From Parvularculaceae bacterium (GTDB lineage Bacteria; Pseudomonadota; Alphaproteobacteria; Caulobacterales; Parvularculaceae), in the NCBI GenBank assembly GCA_021776435.1, contig JAJFFW010000027.1, forward strand, positions 1 to 39,700: DNA of 39,700 nucleotides, written 5' to 3'. Below the pieces are notes generated by a model, which made no database searches, was not told where the DNA came from, and saw only the letters and a list, made by a program, of their open reading frames with translations. The translations under genes and the position numbers were made by a program. Below, piece by piece: positions 17,333 through 25,524 of the stretch; within the stretch, counting starts at the first letter, position 1, and each line of letters begins with the position of its first letter.

Positions 17333-17463
17333 ATAGGTTTCTCCCGATTTTCTAATTTTCCCTTGAAACGATACGCGTCATGGAGGAGACAAAACAAGCA
17401 TTGACGAATGGGGGAGGAGTGTGCGCCTCACCAATCTGGTAAACCTAAAGACAGGGAAGCACG

Positions 17464-18237
17464 ATGGCAGACCAAGGTTTGGAAATCGCCGGACGCAAAT
17501 TTTCATCTCGTCTCATCATTGGCACGGGCAAGTACAAGACCTATGCCGAAAATGCCCAAGCGGCTGAAGCAGCGGGCGTTGAAATGATCACAGTCGCAGT
17601 GCGGCGCGTCAATTTGACCGATCGCGACAAACCCATGCTGGTCGATTATCTCGATCCCGAAAAATACGTCTATTTGCCGAATACGGCGGGCTGTTTCACG
17701 GCGGAAGATGCGATCCGCACCCTTCGCCTGGCGCGTGAAGCCGGCGGGTGGGATCTCGTAAAGCTCGAAGTTTTATCGGATCAAAAGACGCTCTATCCCG
17801 AGATGGAAGAAACTTTGCGTGCGGCAAAACTTCTTATCGAGGAGGGTTTTCAGGTGATGGTCTATTGTTCGGATGATCCTGTTTATGCGCGCAAGCTTGA
17901 AGATGCGGGGTGTTGCGCGATCATGCCATTGGGCTCACTGATCGGGTCGGGGCTGGGGATTATCAACCCGGTTAACATCCGGCTTATTGTTGAGCAATCC
18001 AACGTACCCGTCATCGTTGATGCTGGTGTTGGTGTTGCTTCTGATGCTGCGATCGCGATGGAGCTTGGTTGTGACGGCGTTCTTATGAACACCGCGATCG
18101 CCGAGGCGAAAGATCCGATAATGATGGCGAGCGCGATGAAACATGCTGTGATCGCGGGCCGTCAGTCCTATCTCGCCGGGCGTATGCCTAAAAAACGCTA
18201 CGCCGACCCCTCGTCGCCGTTAGCGGGTCTAATATAA
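17464..18237 (+). CDS. thiG: Thiazole synthase ThiG
   Basis: 257 residues. Forms the thiazole phosphate of thiamine from 1-deoxyxylulose phosphate, dehydroglycine and ThiS-thiocarboxylate. TIM barrel with R-L-I-I-G-T-G-K-Y near 16-24, V-A-V-R-R-V-N near 44-50, L-P-N-T-A-G-C at 71-77, the Schiff-base Lys100 in L-V-K-L-E-V, P-L-G-S-x-I-G-S-G-x-G, and V-I-V-D-A-G-V-G near 184-191. The start follows GGGAA by five bases. It should pair with the detached thiS; thiO, thiE and thiC are not in the window. Confidence 0.97.
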   Translation: MADQGLEIAGRKFSSRLIIGTGKYKTYAENAQAAEAAGVEMITVAVRRVNLTDRDKPMLVDYLDPEKYVYLPNTAGCFTAEDAIRTLRLAREAGGWDLVKLEVLSDQKTLYPEMEETLRAAKLLIEEGFQVMVYCSDDPVYARKLEDAGCCAIMPLGSLIGSGLGIINPVNIRLIVEQSNVPVIVDAGVGVASDAAIAMELGCDGVLMNTAIAEAKDPIMMASAMKHAVIAGRQSYLAGRMPKKRYADPSSPLAGLI

Positions 18238-18279
18238 ATAAAGCTCGCTCGCCGGTCCGCTATTCATGTGTTGCGCTTG

Positions 18280-19077
18280 TTAATCAGCGTCATATGACCC
18301 TTTGGCTTCCTCAATTGCAGCCAAGAGGTCAGGTTGTCGATTGCCGGTAATCACCTTTAAGTAACTTCCATCAACAGCTGCGACGATGAATGCAGGTGTG
18401 CCATCGACGCCCATCTCGGATGCGATGCGGTGTGTTTCATTAATTGTTGTGGGAATAGAGGGGTCCGTACGCGCTTTTTCCAGCGCTGCGAAGTCTAGGC
18501 CGTTACTCTTTGCGATTGAACGAATCCGCTCCTTGGTGAGGGTGCCTTGCGTATTCATCAAAGCAAAATGGAGTTTTCCATATTTCCCTTGCTTGCGTGC
18601 AGCAAGCGCAATTTCGGCGGCATATACTGACTCTGGCTTTAAGATTGGAAAATCGCGAAAGACGACTTTTACCTCGGGGTCATTTCTTGTCATTTCCTGG
18701 ACCAGTCCGGCAGCCGTCTTGCAAAACCCACAATGGTAATCAAAAAACTCAACAACAGCGACTTTAGCGTTCGCCGGTTTGGCTCCCGTGACAAAGCCAT
18801 TCTTTTCATCAAGTAGGGTAGAAATGTTTGCTTTTGCCGCTGTTTCGGCCTGGGCGATTTCAGCTTCGCGTTCGCGTTGTGCGTATACGTTGACTGCCTC
18901 AATTATGACTTCCGGATTATCGAGAAGGTATTCCCTTACGATAACGCGAATTTCGTCTTCTTGCTTTTCAGAAAACTGACCGTTGGGCGATGTTTGGGCG
19001 ACACTGTACCCTGATACGATCGCCCCTAGAATCAATGCGCCGATAAGTGCTGCGCCAATTAAAAATTTGATTCTCAT
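18280..19077 (-). CDS. DsbA family thiol:disulfide oxidoreductase
   Basis: 265 residues from the ATG at 19077, with GGAG six bases before it; a TTG two codons earlier is not needed. N-terminal signal peptide or anchor (about 4-28), then a helical region (about 38-85) of the kind found in DsbA/Com1-like proteins, and a thioredoxin fold with active site C-G-F-C (Cys116, Cys119) in F-F-D-Y-H-C-G-F-C-K and cis-proline in G-T-P-A-F. It should form or isomerise disulfides in secreted proteins. It reads in the same direction as the M48 protease 80 bases upstream, consistent with a joint role in periplasmic protein quality. Confidence 0.9.
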   Translation of the reverse strand: MRIKFLIGAALIGALILGAIVSGYSVAQTSPNGQFSEKQEDEIRVIVREYLLDNPEVIIEAVNVYAQREREAEIAQAETAAKANISTLLDEKNGFVTGAKPANAKVAVVEFFDYHCGFCKTAAGLVQEMTRNDPEVKVVFRDFPILKPESVYAAEIALAARKQGKYGKLHFALMNTQGTLTKERIRSIAKSNGLDFAALEKARTDPSIPTTINETHRIASEMGVDGTPAFIVAAVDGSYLKVITGNRQPDLLAAIEEAKGSYDAD

Positions 19078-19157
19078 TTTCAACTCCTCAAATACTCATA
19101 ACTTTTTCGTCAGTGAAGTGATCTCGCACTGAATGTAAATAGCTTGCCGAAGTGTGA

Positions 19158-20585
19158 TCACACTGGATCTGGAACTTCCCCCTGCGGATCGCCCGTTTTT
19201 CGTTGTTTTCGTGGCCGCGATTCAGTTTCATCGTCAGCGCTCGGTAGTAATGGCGCTTCTACACCCTCCGGGTTTGTCGCAATGATGATATCGGATGCCT
19301 GGCGCCACTCCGGGGTGCCTTTTTTCAAACCGGGGAGGGCGCGCCTTGCAAACTGGTTCGCTTCACTCGGTGAGCCGGCCTGGTAGCGGGATTCCGCAGT
19401 AGCAAGATTAGCAAGGTATTCTTGCCCGAGCCCTCCATAAGCGCGGGCAAGCTCGAACCAGCCAAATCCGTTGGTCGGTTCTAGTAACAGGGCGTATTTA
19501 AGTTCTTTTACGGCTTCACTATAGTTTTCAGTGTCTTCGGTTGCGATCAGTGCGCGACCGAGATTGACATGTAGGAGCGCTTTCGATGGCGCCAGTTCAA
19601 CAGACCTGCGGTGCGGAGTGAGCGATTCCTCTATATGACCAAATTCAAATAGCATCTGACCTTTGAGCTCAAAGAAATAAGGATTTTCAGGATCCCATTC
19701 GATCAGGCGGTTGATCTCCCGTTGCGCTTTTTCAATGTCAGCGCTGCGATAATAGGCGACAGCGCGGGCATATCGAGCCGGTTCAGACTGATCGGAGAGA
19801 GGGTATTGTCTGAGCGTGACATGCGCTTCCTGAAGAAAGCCGTTAATCTTCGCTTGGATCATCTTCAGGCGGAAAATCTCGTCCTCAGAGTCCTTTACAG
19901 CGTAAAATGGAGAGGCGGTTACACGTTTTTCGAGAGCGGTGATTCGCTGATTGGCCAGAGGGTGGCTCTGCATGTAGGGATTAATTCGGCGTCCGGTGAT
20001 GAGCTGTTGGTTTCTTAGCTTACCGAAAAATTCGCTCAAGCCCTGTCCGGAATGCCCGACTTTGTCCAGAAACGTAACGGCCGCCTGATCGGCGCTGGCT
20101 TCTTGTCCGCGACTATATTTAAGGGCGTTCGCCAGACCAATATTTTGACCCAGTCCTAAGAGGCCAATGCCTGCTTCAGGGGCGCCGGCTGCGACGGCGC
20201 CGGCGGCGAGCAGCACGCTAAGAAGCATTGGCCGCGTGGCCTTGGCGTAAGCTTCAGCCGAACGTGCGCTATGTCCCCCGGACATGTGGCCGGTTTCGTG
20301 TGCAATGACGCCTTCGATCTGGTTTGGCGTGTCGGCCATAGTAATAAGGCCGGTGTGAAGGCCCATATTCAATCCACCGGCGAAGGCGTTCGGTGTCGGA
20401 TCACCGATCAAAAGGATATTGACTCTCTCTGGCTCGATGCCAGCTGCGCTGTACAAGGGATGGGCGTAATCTTTGATCCATTGCTCGATTTCAGCGTCGC
20501 GGAGTACGTTTATCTGCGCGTGTGCGGGCCCCGACAGGGCTATGATTGAGGCCGCCAGAACGGCCAGGTTTTTTTTCACGCTCAC
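19158..20585 (-). CDS. M48 family periplasmic metalloprotease with TPR domain
   Basis: 475 residues from a GTG at 20585, seven bases after GGAG; a TTG one codon earlier is possible. Signal peptide (to about P-A-H-A, 20-23), then the M48 domain with zinc motif H-E-T-G-H (His96, Glu97, His100) and third ligand Glu162 in E-A-S-A-D, and a hydrophobic helix pair between them. The C-terminal half (about 235-430) is a set of TPR repeats. This is the layout of BepA, which degrades or assists stalled outer-membrane proteins such as LptD. The tail (about 445-475) is charged and disordered. Confidence 0.9.
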   Translation of the reverse strand: MSVKKNLAVLAASIIALSGPAHAQINVLRDAEIEQWIKDYAHPLYSAAGIEPERVNILLIGDPTPNAFAGGLNMGLHTGLITMADTPNQIEGVIAHETGHMSGGHSARSAEAYAKATRPMLLSVLLAAGAVAAGAPEAGIGLLGLGQNIGLANALKYSRGQEASADQAAVTFLDKVGHSGQGLSEFFGKLRNQQLITGRRINPYMQSHPLANQRITALEKRVTASPFYAVKDSEDEIFRLKMIQAKINGFLQEAHVTLRQYPLSDQSEPARYARAVAYYRSADIEKAQREINRLIEWDPENPYFFELKGQMLFEFGHIEESLTPHRRSVELAPSKALLHVNLGRALIATEDTENYSEAVKELKYALLLEPTNGFGWFELARAYGGLGQEYLANLATAESRYQAGSPSEANQFARRALPGLKKGTPEWRQASDIIIATNPEGVEAPLLPSADDETESRPRKQRKTGDPQGEVPDPV

Positions 20586-20719
20586 CAATCTGCTCCAGTC
20601 GCGCCGTTGCCATTTTCGAGTGTAACCATTAGGCGAGCCAAATGCGATATTTGTTGATGCAGGCGCCGGAATTGTGACGATCGGCTGATTTTTAAAGCAA
20701 AACGGCGATCAATCCGTCG

Positions 20720-23521
20720 TCAACCGCCCAAAGCACGCTGCCACCAGCCTTTCCGCGAGGGGGTTTCGCTTTCCGGCGGTGCTTCAACATCAGGCGCTTT
20801 AGCCGGTATTAGTGTCTTAGGCGGTTCAGAGCCGGTCGAGTTTTCCGGGTGAGATTTTGTCGCTTTCTTAGCGGCAACGGGTTTTGCTGGTGGTGTCGAG
20901 CTTAAGGCATTGCTGGTCGGCAGCAAATCTTGAACTTTCTCCCGATCAATTGCGATTTCTTTTTCCCCGTCATCGATGGCATCTACGCCGTTCTTTTTGG
21001 GGGGCGATATGGGGGTATCCTTTTCCTCAGTTGAAGCGCCTGAGCCCGATTCAACCCTTGTCTGCTCTTCTCCTGTGGGGTTTTCATCGCCGCGACGATT
21101 ACGCCGTCCGCCACGCCGTCCGCGTCGCCGCCGGCGTTTAGGTTTGCCATCTTCGTCAAGTTCGACCGTAGCGCCATCCGCCCCTTCGCCACCTGTAATC
21201 TTACTTTCGATAGTTTCGGCGCTCTCTGTTTCGGAAGCAGCGACATCATCAACAGGAGAGGGCTCTTCACGCCGACGTCTCCTGCGACGACGTTTTTTCC
21301 GAACGCCGGGCACTTCTTCGCTGTCAGCTTCTACAACCTCTTCGACGGATGGTTCGGTTTGGTCTTTCGGATCATCGACTATGTCTGGTTGATCAGCGCG
21401 CACAACCGATTTGTCTTCTACGATCTCGCGCGGGACGCCCCGTTTCTCAATATCGTAGAGATCTCCTGCCTTGGTTTCGTCCGCTGCAAGTTCAACCGTA
21501 ACTCCGTAATCATCCTCGATGCGTTTTAGCCAATCGCGTTTGTGATTGAGGATAAAGAACGCAACGTCGAAGGACGCCCGGACCGTGATGACGCCAGCTT
21601 TGCCAGCCAGCGCTTCACCTTCAATAGCGCGCAGAATCCGTAACGCCGCCATATCAAAGGAACGTACAACCCCGGCGCCGGCGCAGGTCGGGCAGGTATG
21701 TGTTGTGCCATCGATGATTCCGGATCGCCTGCGTTGACGTGACATTTCGAGGAGACCGAAGCTGGAAATGCGGCCAGCCTGCAAACGGGCGCGGTCAACC
21801 TTGAGCGCTTCTTTAAGCTTACGTTCAACGGTGCGATTGTTCTTCGGTTCTTCCATATCGATGAAGTCAATGACGATGAGACCCGCCAGGTCACGCATGC
21901 GACATTGGCGGGCCGCTTCATGGGCGGCTTCGATATTCGTTTTTAATGCTGTGAGTTCAATATTACGTTCGCGCGTCGCCTTGCCTGAGTTAACATCGAT
22001 CGCGATCAAAGCCTCGGTCTGGTGGATAACGAGATACCCTCCTGATTTTAGGCGCACCGTCGGTTGGTACATCGCATCGAGCTGGCTTTCGACGCCATAT
22101 TTCAGGAATAGAGGGCTTTTCTCCTTGTAAGGCTGAACGTTTTTTGCATGCGAAGGCATCAGCATTTTCATGAAGTCTTTTGCTTCACGATAACCTGCGT
22201 CGCCTTCCACAAGAACTTGGGAAATATCTTTGTCGTAGAGGTCGCGAATAGCGCGCTTAATTAGGCTGGCCTCTTCATAAATGAGGCTCGGCGCAATTGA
22301 CTCTAATGTTAGTGCTCGAATGTTTTCCCAAAGCCGCAGAAGGTATTCATAATCGCGTTTTATCTCTGCTTTTGTTCGTTTTGCTCCCGCTGTACGAATA
22401 ATCAGCCCCATGCCCTGTGGCACATCGAGGCCTTCGACAACTTTTTTCAATCTGCGCCGGTCCGACGCGATTGGAATTTTGCGGGATATACCGCCACCAC
22501 GCGCAGTGTTTGGCATCAAAACGCAATAACGACCGGCGAGTGAAATATAGGTCGTCAACGCCGCTCCTTTGTTGCCGCGTTCTTCTTTGACAACCTGTAT
22601 GAGAAGAATTTGTCGACGTTTGACCACTTCTTGAATTTTGTAATTGCGGATCAGTCGGGCCCGCTTGCGACGGGCTTCGCGATAACGCTCCAGCAGGTCC
22701 GCTTTGTGGGACTGCTTTTTCGCGTTGCTAGGCTCTCTGTCTTTGGTGTGCGTTTCAACCTTGCTATCTTCTTCGTCTTCTTCGTCTTCTTCGCTCACAT
22801 CGCTTGATGCATCGTTTTGCGTAACGAGCGTTTCTGGATCATCGACGTTATCAAAGTGTTCTAAGTCGTCACTTTCTTCGCCGAATTCAGTTGAGGTCGA
22901 AATTTCATTTGCCGGTTCAGATGCCATTTCCGCAATTTTGTCACGGGATTCACTTGGCGGTTCATCGTCCAGCGGCTCGTCTTCAGGATCTTGGCTACGG
23001 CTTTCTTCGTGGCCTTCTTCGGCCTCGTCGTCCTCAGATTTTATTGCATCTGCTGATGCGTCCTGATCGTCCGACTCTGCGTCGTGCACAGTGTGCACTC
23101 GGTTCACCGAGGCGGGTTGATCGTTTTCGGGGTCGGAATCGTCGTCTTCGACGTCAGTGACCTCTGGGTCGAATTCATCATCGTCGTCATCGTCACCGTT
23201 GCGAGCAAGTTCAAGCTCAGCACCCAGGGACGCTTCTTCGGCCTCGGCAGCTTGTAAAATTTCGCGGTCCGATACCGGGATCTGATAATAATCAGGATGA
23301 ATTTCATTAAAGGCGAGAAAACCGTGACGGTTTCCGCCATATTCTACGAAAGCGGCTTGGAGAGATGGCTCCACCCGCGTGACACGGGCTAAGTATATAT
23401 TGCCTCTAAGCGGTTTGCGGGAAGCAGATTCGAAGTCGTAATCCTCGACTTTGGTCCCATCTATGAGTGCAACGCGGATTTCTTCCTGGTGGGCCGCGTC
23501 GATCAGCATTCTCTTTGTCAT
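20720..23521 (-). CDS. rne: Ribonuclease E/G
   Basis: 933 residues. Main endonuclease of mRNA decay and rRNA/tRNA processing. The S1 domain begins at about 37 (G-N-I-Y-L-A-R-V) but is split by about 200 residues rich in Asp/Glu/Ser (85-285), then resumes at Y-K-I-Q-E-V-V-K-R-R. The DNase I-like catalytic part carries I-A-I-D-V-N-S-G and I-V-I-D-F-I-D-M, holding the two metal-binding aspartates, followed by the zinc-link C-P-T-C. The C-terminal scaffold is disordered with two Arg clusters (R-K-K-R-R-R-R-R-R-R and R-R-G-R-R-G-G-R-R) that should bind RNA, and ends in R-K-G-W-W-Q-R, a conserved tail. S1 inserts of this kind are known in alphaproteobacteria. Confidence 0.97.
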   Translation of the reverse strand: MTKRMLIDAAHQEEIRVALIDGTKVEDYDFESASRKPLRGNIYLARVTRVEPSLQAAFVEYGGNRHGFLAFNEIHPDYYQIPVSDREILQAAEAEEASLGAELELARNGDDDDDDEFDPEVTDVEDDDSDPENDQPASVNRVHTVHDAESDDQDASADAIKSEDDEAEEGHEESRSQDPEDEPLDDEPPSESRDKIAEMASEPANEISTSTEFGEESDDLEHFDNVDDPETLVTQNDASSDVSEEDEEDEEDSKVETHTKDREPSNAKKQSHKADLLERYREARRKRARLIRNYKIQEVVKRRQILLIQVVKEERGNKGAALTTYISLAGRYCVLMPNTARGGGISRKIPIASDRRRLKKVVEGLDVPQGMGLIIRTAGAKRTKAEIKRDYEYLLRLWENIRALTLESIAPSLIYEEASLIKRAIRDLYDKDISQVLVEGDAGYREAKDFMKMLMPSHAKNVQPYKEKSPLFLKYGVESQLDAMYQPTVRLKSGGYLVIHQTEALIAIDVNSGKATRERNIELTALKTNIEAAHEAARQCRMRDLAGLIVIDFIDMEEPKNNRTVERKLKEALKVDRARLQAGRISSFGLLEMSRQRRRSGIIDGTTHTCPTCAGAGVVRSFDMAALRILRAIEGEALAGKAGVITVRASFDVAFFILNHKRDWLKRIEDDYGVTVELAADETKAGDLYDIEKRGVPREIVEDKSVVRADQPDIVDDPKDQTEPSVEEVVEADSEEVPGVRKKRRRRRRRREEPSPVDDVAASETESAETIESKITGGEGADGATVELDEDGKPKRRRRRGRRGGRRNRRGDENPTGEEQTRVESGSGASTEEKDTPISPPKKNGVDAIDDGEKEIAIDREKVQDLLPTSNALSSTPPAKPVAAKKATKSHPENSTGSEPPKTLIPAKAPDVEAPPESETPSRKGWWQRALGG

Positions 23522-23760
23522 TGATAAAAGCTCCGCGACGCAGGGCGTTGACCGCTGCGCCGGCTATGTTTCGTCGTCGATCTGCGGGCGCTAAGGCGCA
23601 CGCCGCTGTGAAGCGGGTGTTCGTTCTTCTCATTTGCGCGTCCTGCATCATCGGCGAGGGTTGTTATGGCGTCGGCCGAGGCCAACGGGTTGTTGGGTCG
23701 GCGCCTTAAGCGCCGGGCTTACTCCTCGCGCCGCCACATTGGGGGGCGCGGGCCGGCTGA
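23522..23760 (-). promoter_or_regulatory. Probable long 5' leader of rne
   Basis: About 240 GC-rich bases lie upstream of the rne start with no convincing coding sequence. They include a perfect 6-bp hairpin (CGGCGC 23699-23704, loop CTTAA, GCGCCG 23710-23715). In E. coli rne is autoregulated through its long leader; a similar arrangement here is inferred from the length and structure only. From 23761 to 23994 the sequence is AT-richer, with three GAATTC sites within about 40 bases, and probably holds the promoters of both divergent genes. Confidence 0.35.
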
Positions 23761-23994
23761 AGGAGCTGCCGACGTCTATCCCGGTGCGAATCGCATCAAT
23801 TTGATCGCTCGGAAATCTTACAGTGAATTCACAAGCTATTCACGTTGCGAATTCAGAATTCTGTTATGGCTTGCATTAAGCCCCTTAGAAGCTGTGCTGC
23901 AACCATAATTTTGGATCATGCCTGACCACGAAAGAAAAGAAAAGTGGTCCTTTAGCCTAACGACTCAGTGTTTCATGCAAAAGTACGTGAATGA

Positions 23995-24010
23995 TTAACG
24001 TCGAATTAAC
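23995..24010 (+). promoter_or_regulatory. Predicted CtrA binding site
   Basis: TTAA (23995-23998), seven bases, then TTAAC (24006-24010): an exact match to the full CtrA recognition sequence TTAA-N7-TTAAC of Caulobacter and relatives. It lies 66 bases before the amidase ATG, close to where a promoter would sit. Cell-cycle control of a septal amidase would make sense, but binding is inferred from sequence only. Confidence 0.5.
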
Positions 24011-24076
24011 GTTGATTGAAAAAAGATGTCGGATCCAGTGGGACGACCGGCTATATTTGCTATTCTCGGGTAAGGA

Positions 24077-25378
24077 ATGACACGTTTAATGTCTTATATC
24101 AGATTCTGTACGGTCCTCGCTGGAATGGCGCTGGTGGCCGCTATGCTGAATTTGAGCAGCACTGGTCAGGCCTTTGCCGCGGAGCTGTTGACCCTGAGAT
24201 TCGGTCCCAGCGCTAATAAAACCCGCATAGTGTTTGATCTTGACGGAGATACAAAGTGGCGAGTTTCCGGCGACGAGGAAGGTTTGGGTCGCCTGATCGT
24301 CGACTTTGACACTCTTTCGGTCGGCGCTGAAGGATTAAAGGACTTACCCGGTGAGGGCCATATTGCTCTCTATCGTTACGCGCCCTCGGGTCGAATGTCC
24401 GCTCGGTTTGTCCTTGAATTGAGGAAAACGGCCAAAATCGATAAAGCTTTCATGCTGCCACCCTCTGGTGAGATTAAGAAACATCGTTTGGTGATCGATC
24501 TCATAACGGCTGATAAAAAAGCATTTGTCGCTAGCCTGCCCAATCCATTCCAGGGCCTTGCTGCTGTCATCGAAGATGCCACATCTCCTGCTGAACGGGC
24601 CGAGCTGTCGCCTGAGGTCAAACCTAAGCCCGCCAAACGCTCGGTTACGATCGCGGCGCAGCATCGCCCAGTCGTTGTTATCGATGCTGGTCACGGTGGC
24701 GGCGATCCTGGCGCTCATGGCCAGAAGGGCGCGAATGAAAAAGATATCACGCTGGCCGCTGCGTTGGAGCTTGCCGAGTTACTGAAAGCAAGCCAACGGT
24801 ATCAGGTCGTTCTGACACGCGAGAGCGACGCAAAGCTTGCGCTGGAGAAGCGATCGGAGATCGCCAGGAAAGCGAAAGCGGATCTGTTCATTTCCATACA
24901 TGCGGATGCAAACAGCAACCCGGACGTGCATGGAAGCTCGGTTTACACGCTTTCTGATAAGGGTACGAAGCGTTCCGCCCGCGAAGCGCTATCCAAGGGT
25001 GATTATCAGTTCTTTAACATCAAAATCGCTGATAAAGAGCCAGAAGTAAGCGGGATTCTTTTCGACTTGGCGCAGCGCGATACGATGACCGAGTCGTCGA
25101 AATTCTCTGAATTCTTAATTCAAAACCTGAGCGGTGTCACTCCACTCTTAAACAACTCGCACCGGACGGCGGATTACCGGGTGCTGCTTGCCCCTGACGT
25201 CCCGGCGGTGTTGTTAGAGCTGGCGTTTATTTCCAACAAGAAAGATGAGAAAAATCTCACTTCCGCAAAATGGCGGAATCGTTCCCTGACCGCTGTGGCG
25301 GGGGCTATTGATCTTTATTTTGCTGATCCCAAAACGTTGGCTCGTCATGCCGCCCGCCAATCTATGGCCACCAATTAA
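24077..25378 (+). CDS. amiC: N-acetylmuramoyl-L-alanine amidase (AmiC type)
   Basis: 433 residues from 24077; AAGGA abuts this ATG, so an in-frame ATG at 24089 is also possible. Signal peptide to about A-F-A-A (32-35). An AMIN domain (about 38-145) targets peptidoglycan or septum; the amidase_3 domain (about 198-415) cuts between MurNAc and L-Ala. Zinc ligands are His206 (D-A-G-H-G-G), Glu221 (A-N-E-K-D) and His275 (S-I-H-A-D-A-N); Glu381 (L-L-E-L-A-F-I-S-N) is the catalytic glutamate. It acts in daughter-cell separation. PBP1A follows 146 bases on, a conserved alphaproteobacterial order. A CtrA-type site lies upstream. Confidence 0.95.
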   Translation: MTRLMSYIRFCTVLAGMALVAAMLNLSSTGQAFAAELLTLRFGPSANKTRIVFDLDGDTKWRVSGDEEGLGRLIVDFDTLSVGAEGLKDLPGEGHIALYRYAPSGRMSARFVLELRKTAKIDKAFMLPPSGEIKKHRLVIDLITADKKAFVASLPNPFQGLAAVIEDATSPAERAELSPEVKPKPAKRSVTIAAQHRPVVVIDAGHGGGDPGAHGQKGANEKDITLAAALELAELLKASQRYQVVLTRESDAKLALEKRSEIARKAKADLFISIHADANSNPDVHGSSVYTLSDKGTKRSAREALSKGDYQFFNIKIADKEPEVSGILFDLAQRDTMTESSKFSEFLIQNLSGVTPLLNNSHRTADYRVLLAPDVPAVLLELAFISNKKDEKNLTSAKWRNRSLTAVAGAIDLYFADPKTLARHAARQSMATN

Positions 25379-25524
25379 GTCTGCGATTTCCTAATGTGAG
25401 GAAGAATTAAGAGGTGTTTCCGCCTCGCTGTTGACGAATTTATGAGATAATACGGTGTTGAGAGAACGCAGGGGCCTGTGGTCCGTGCGTTCAATGTGGT
25501 TTGAGTGGAAAACGGCTTCGGCAG

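Noticed and set aside
20976-21392. Long plus-strand frames antisense to the RNase E C-terminus and acidic insert (also 22704-23066)
   Set aside because: Low-complexity Ser/Arg-rich shadows of the repetitive rne coding sequence, without starts or homology.
25431-25451. Promoter before mrcA (TTGACG and GATAAT)
   Set aside because: The two elements are only nine bases apart, too close for a sigma-70-type promoter.
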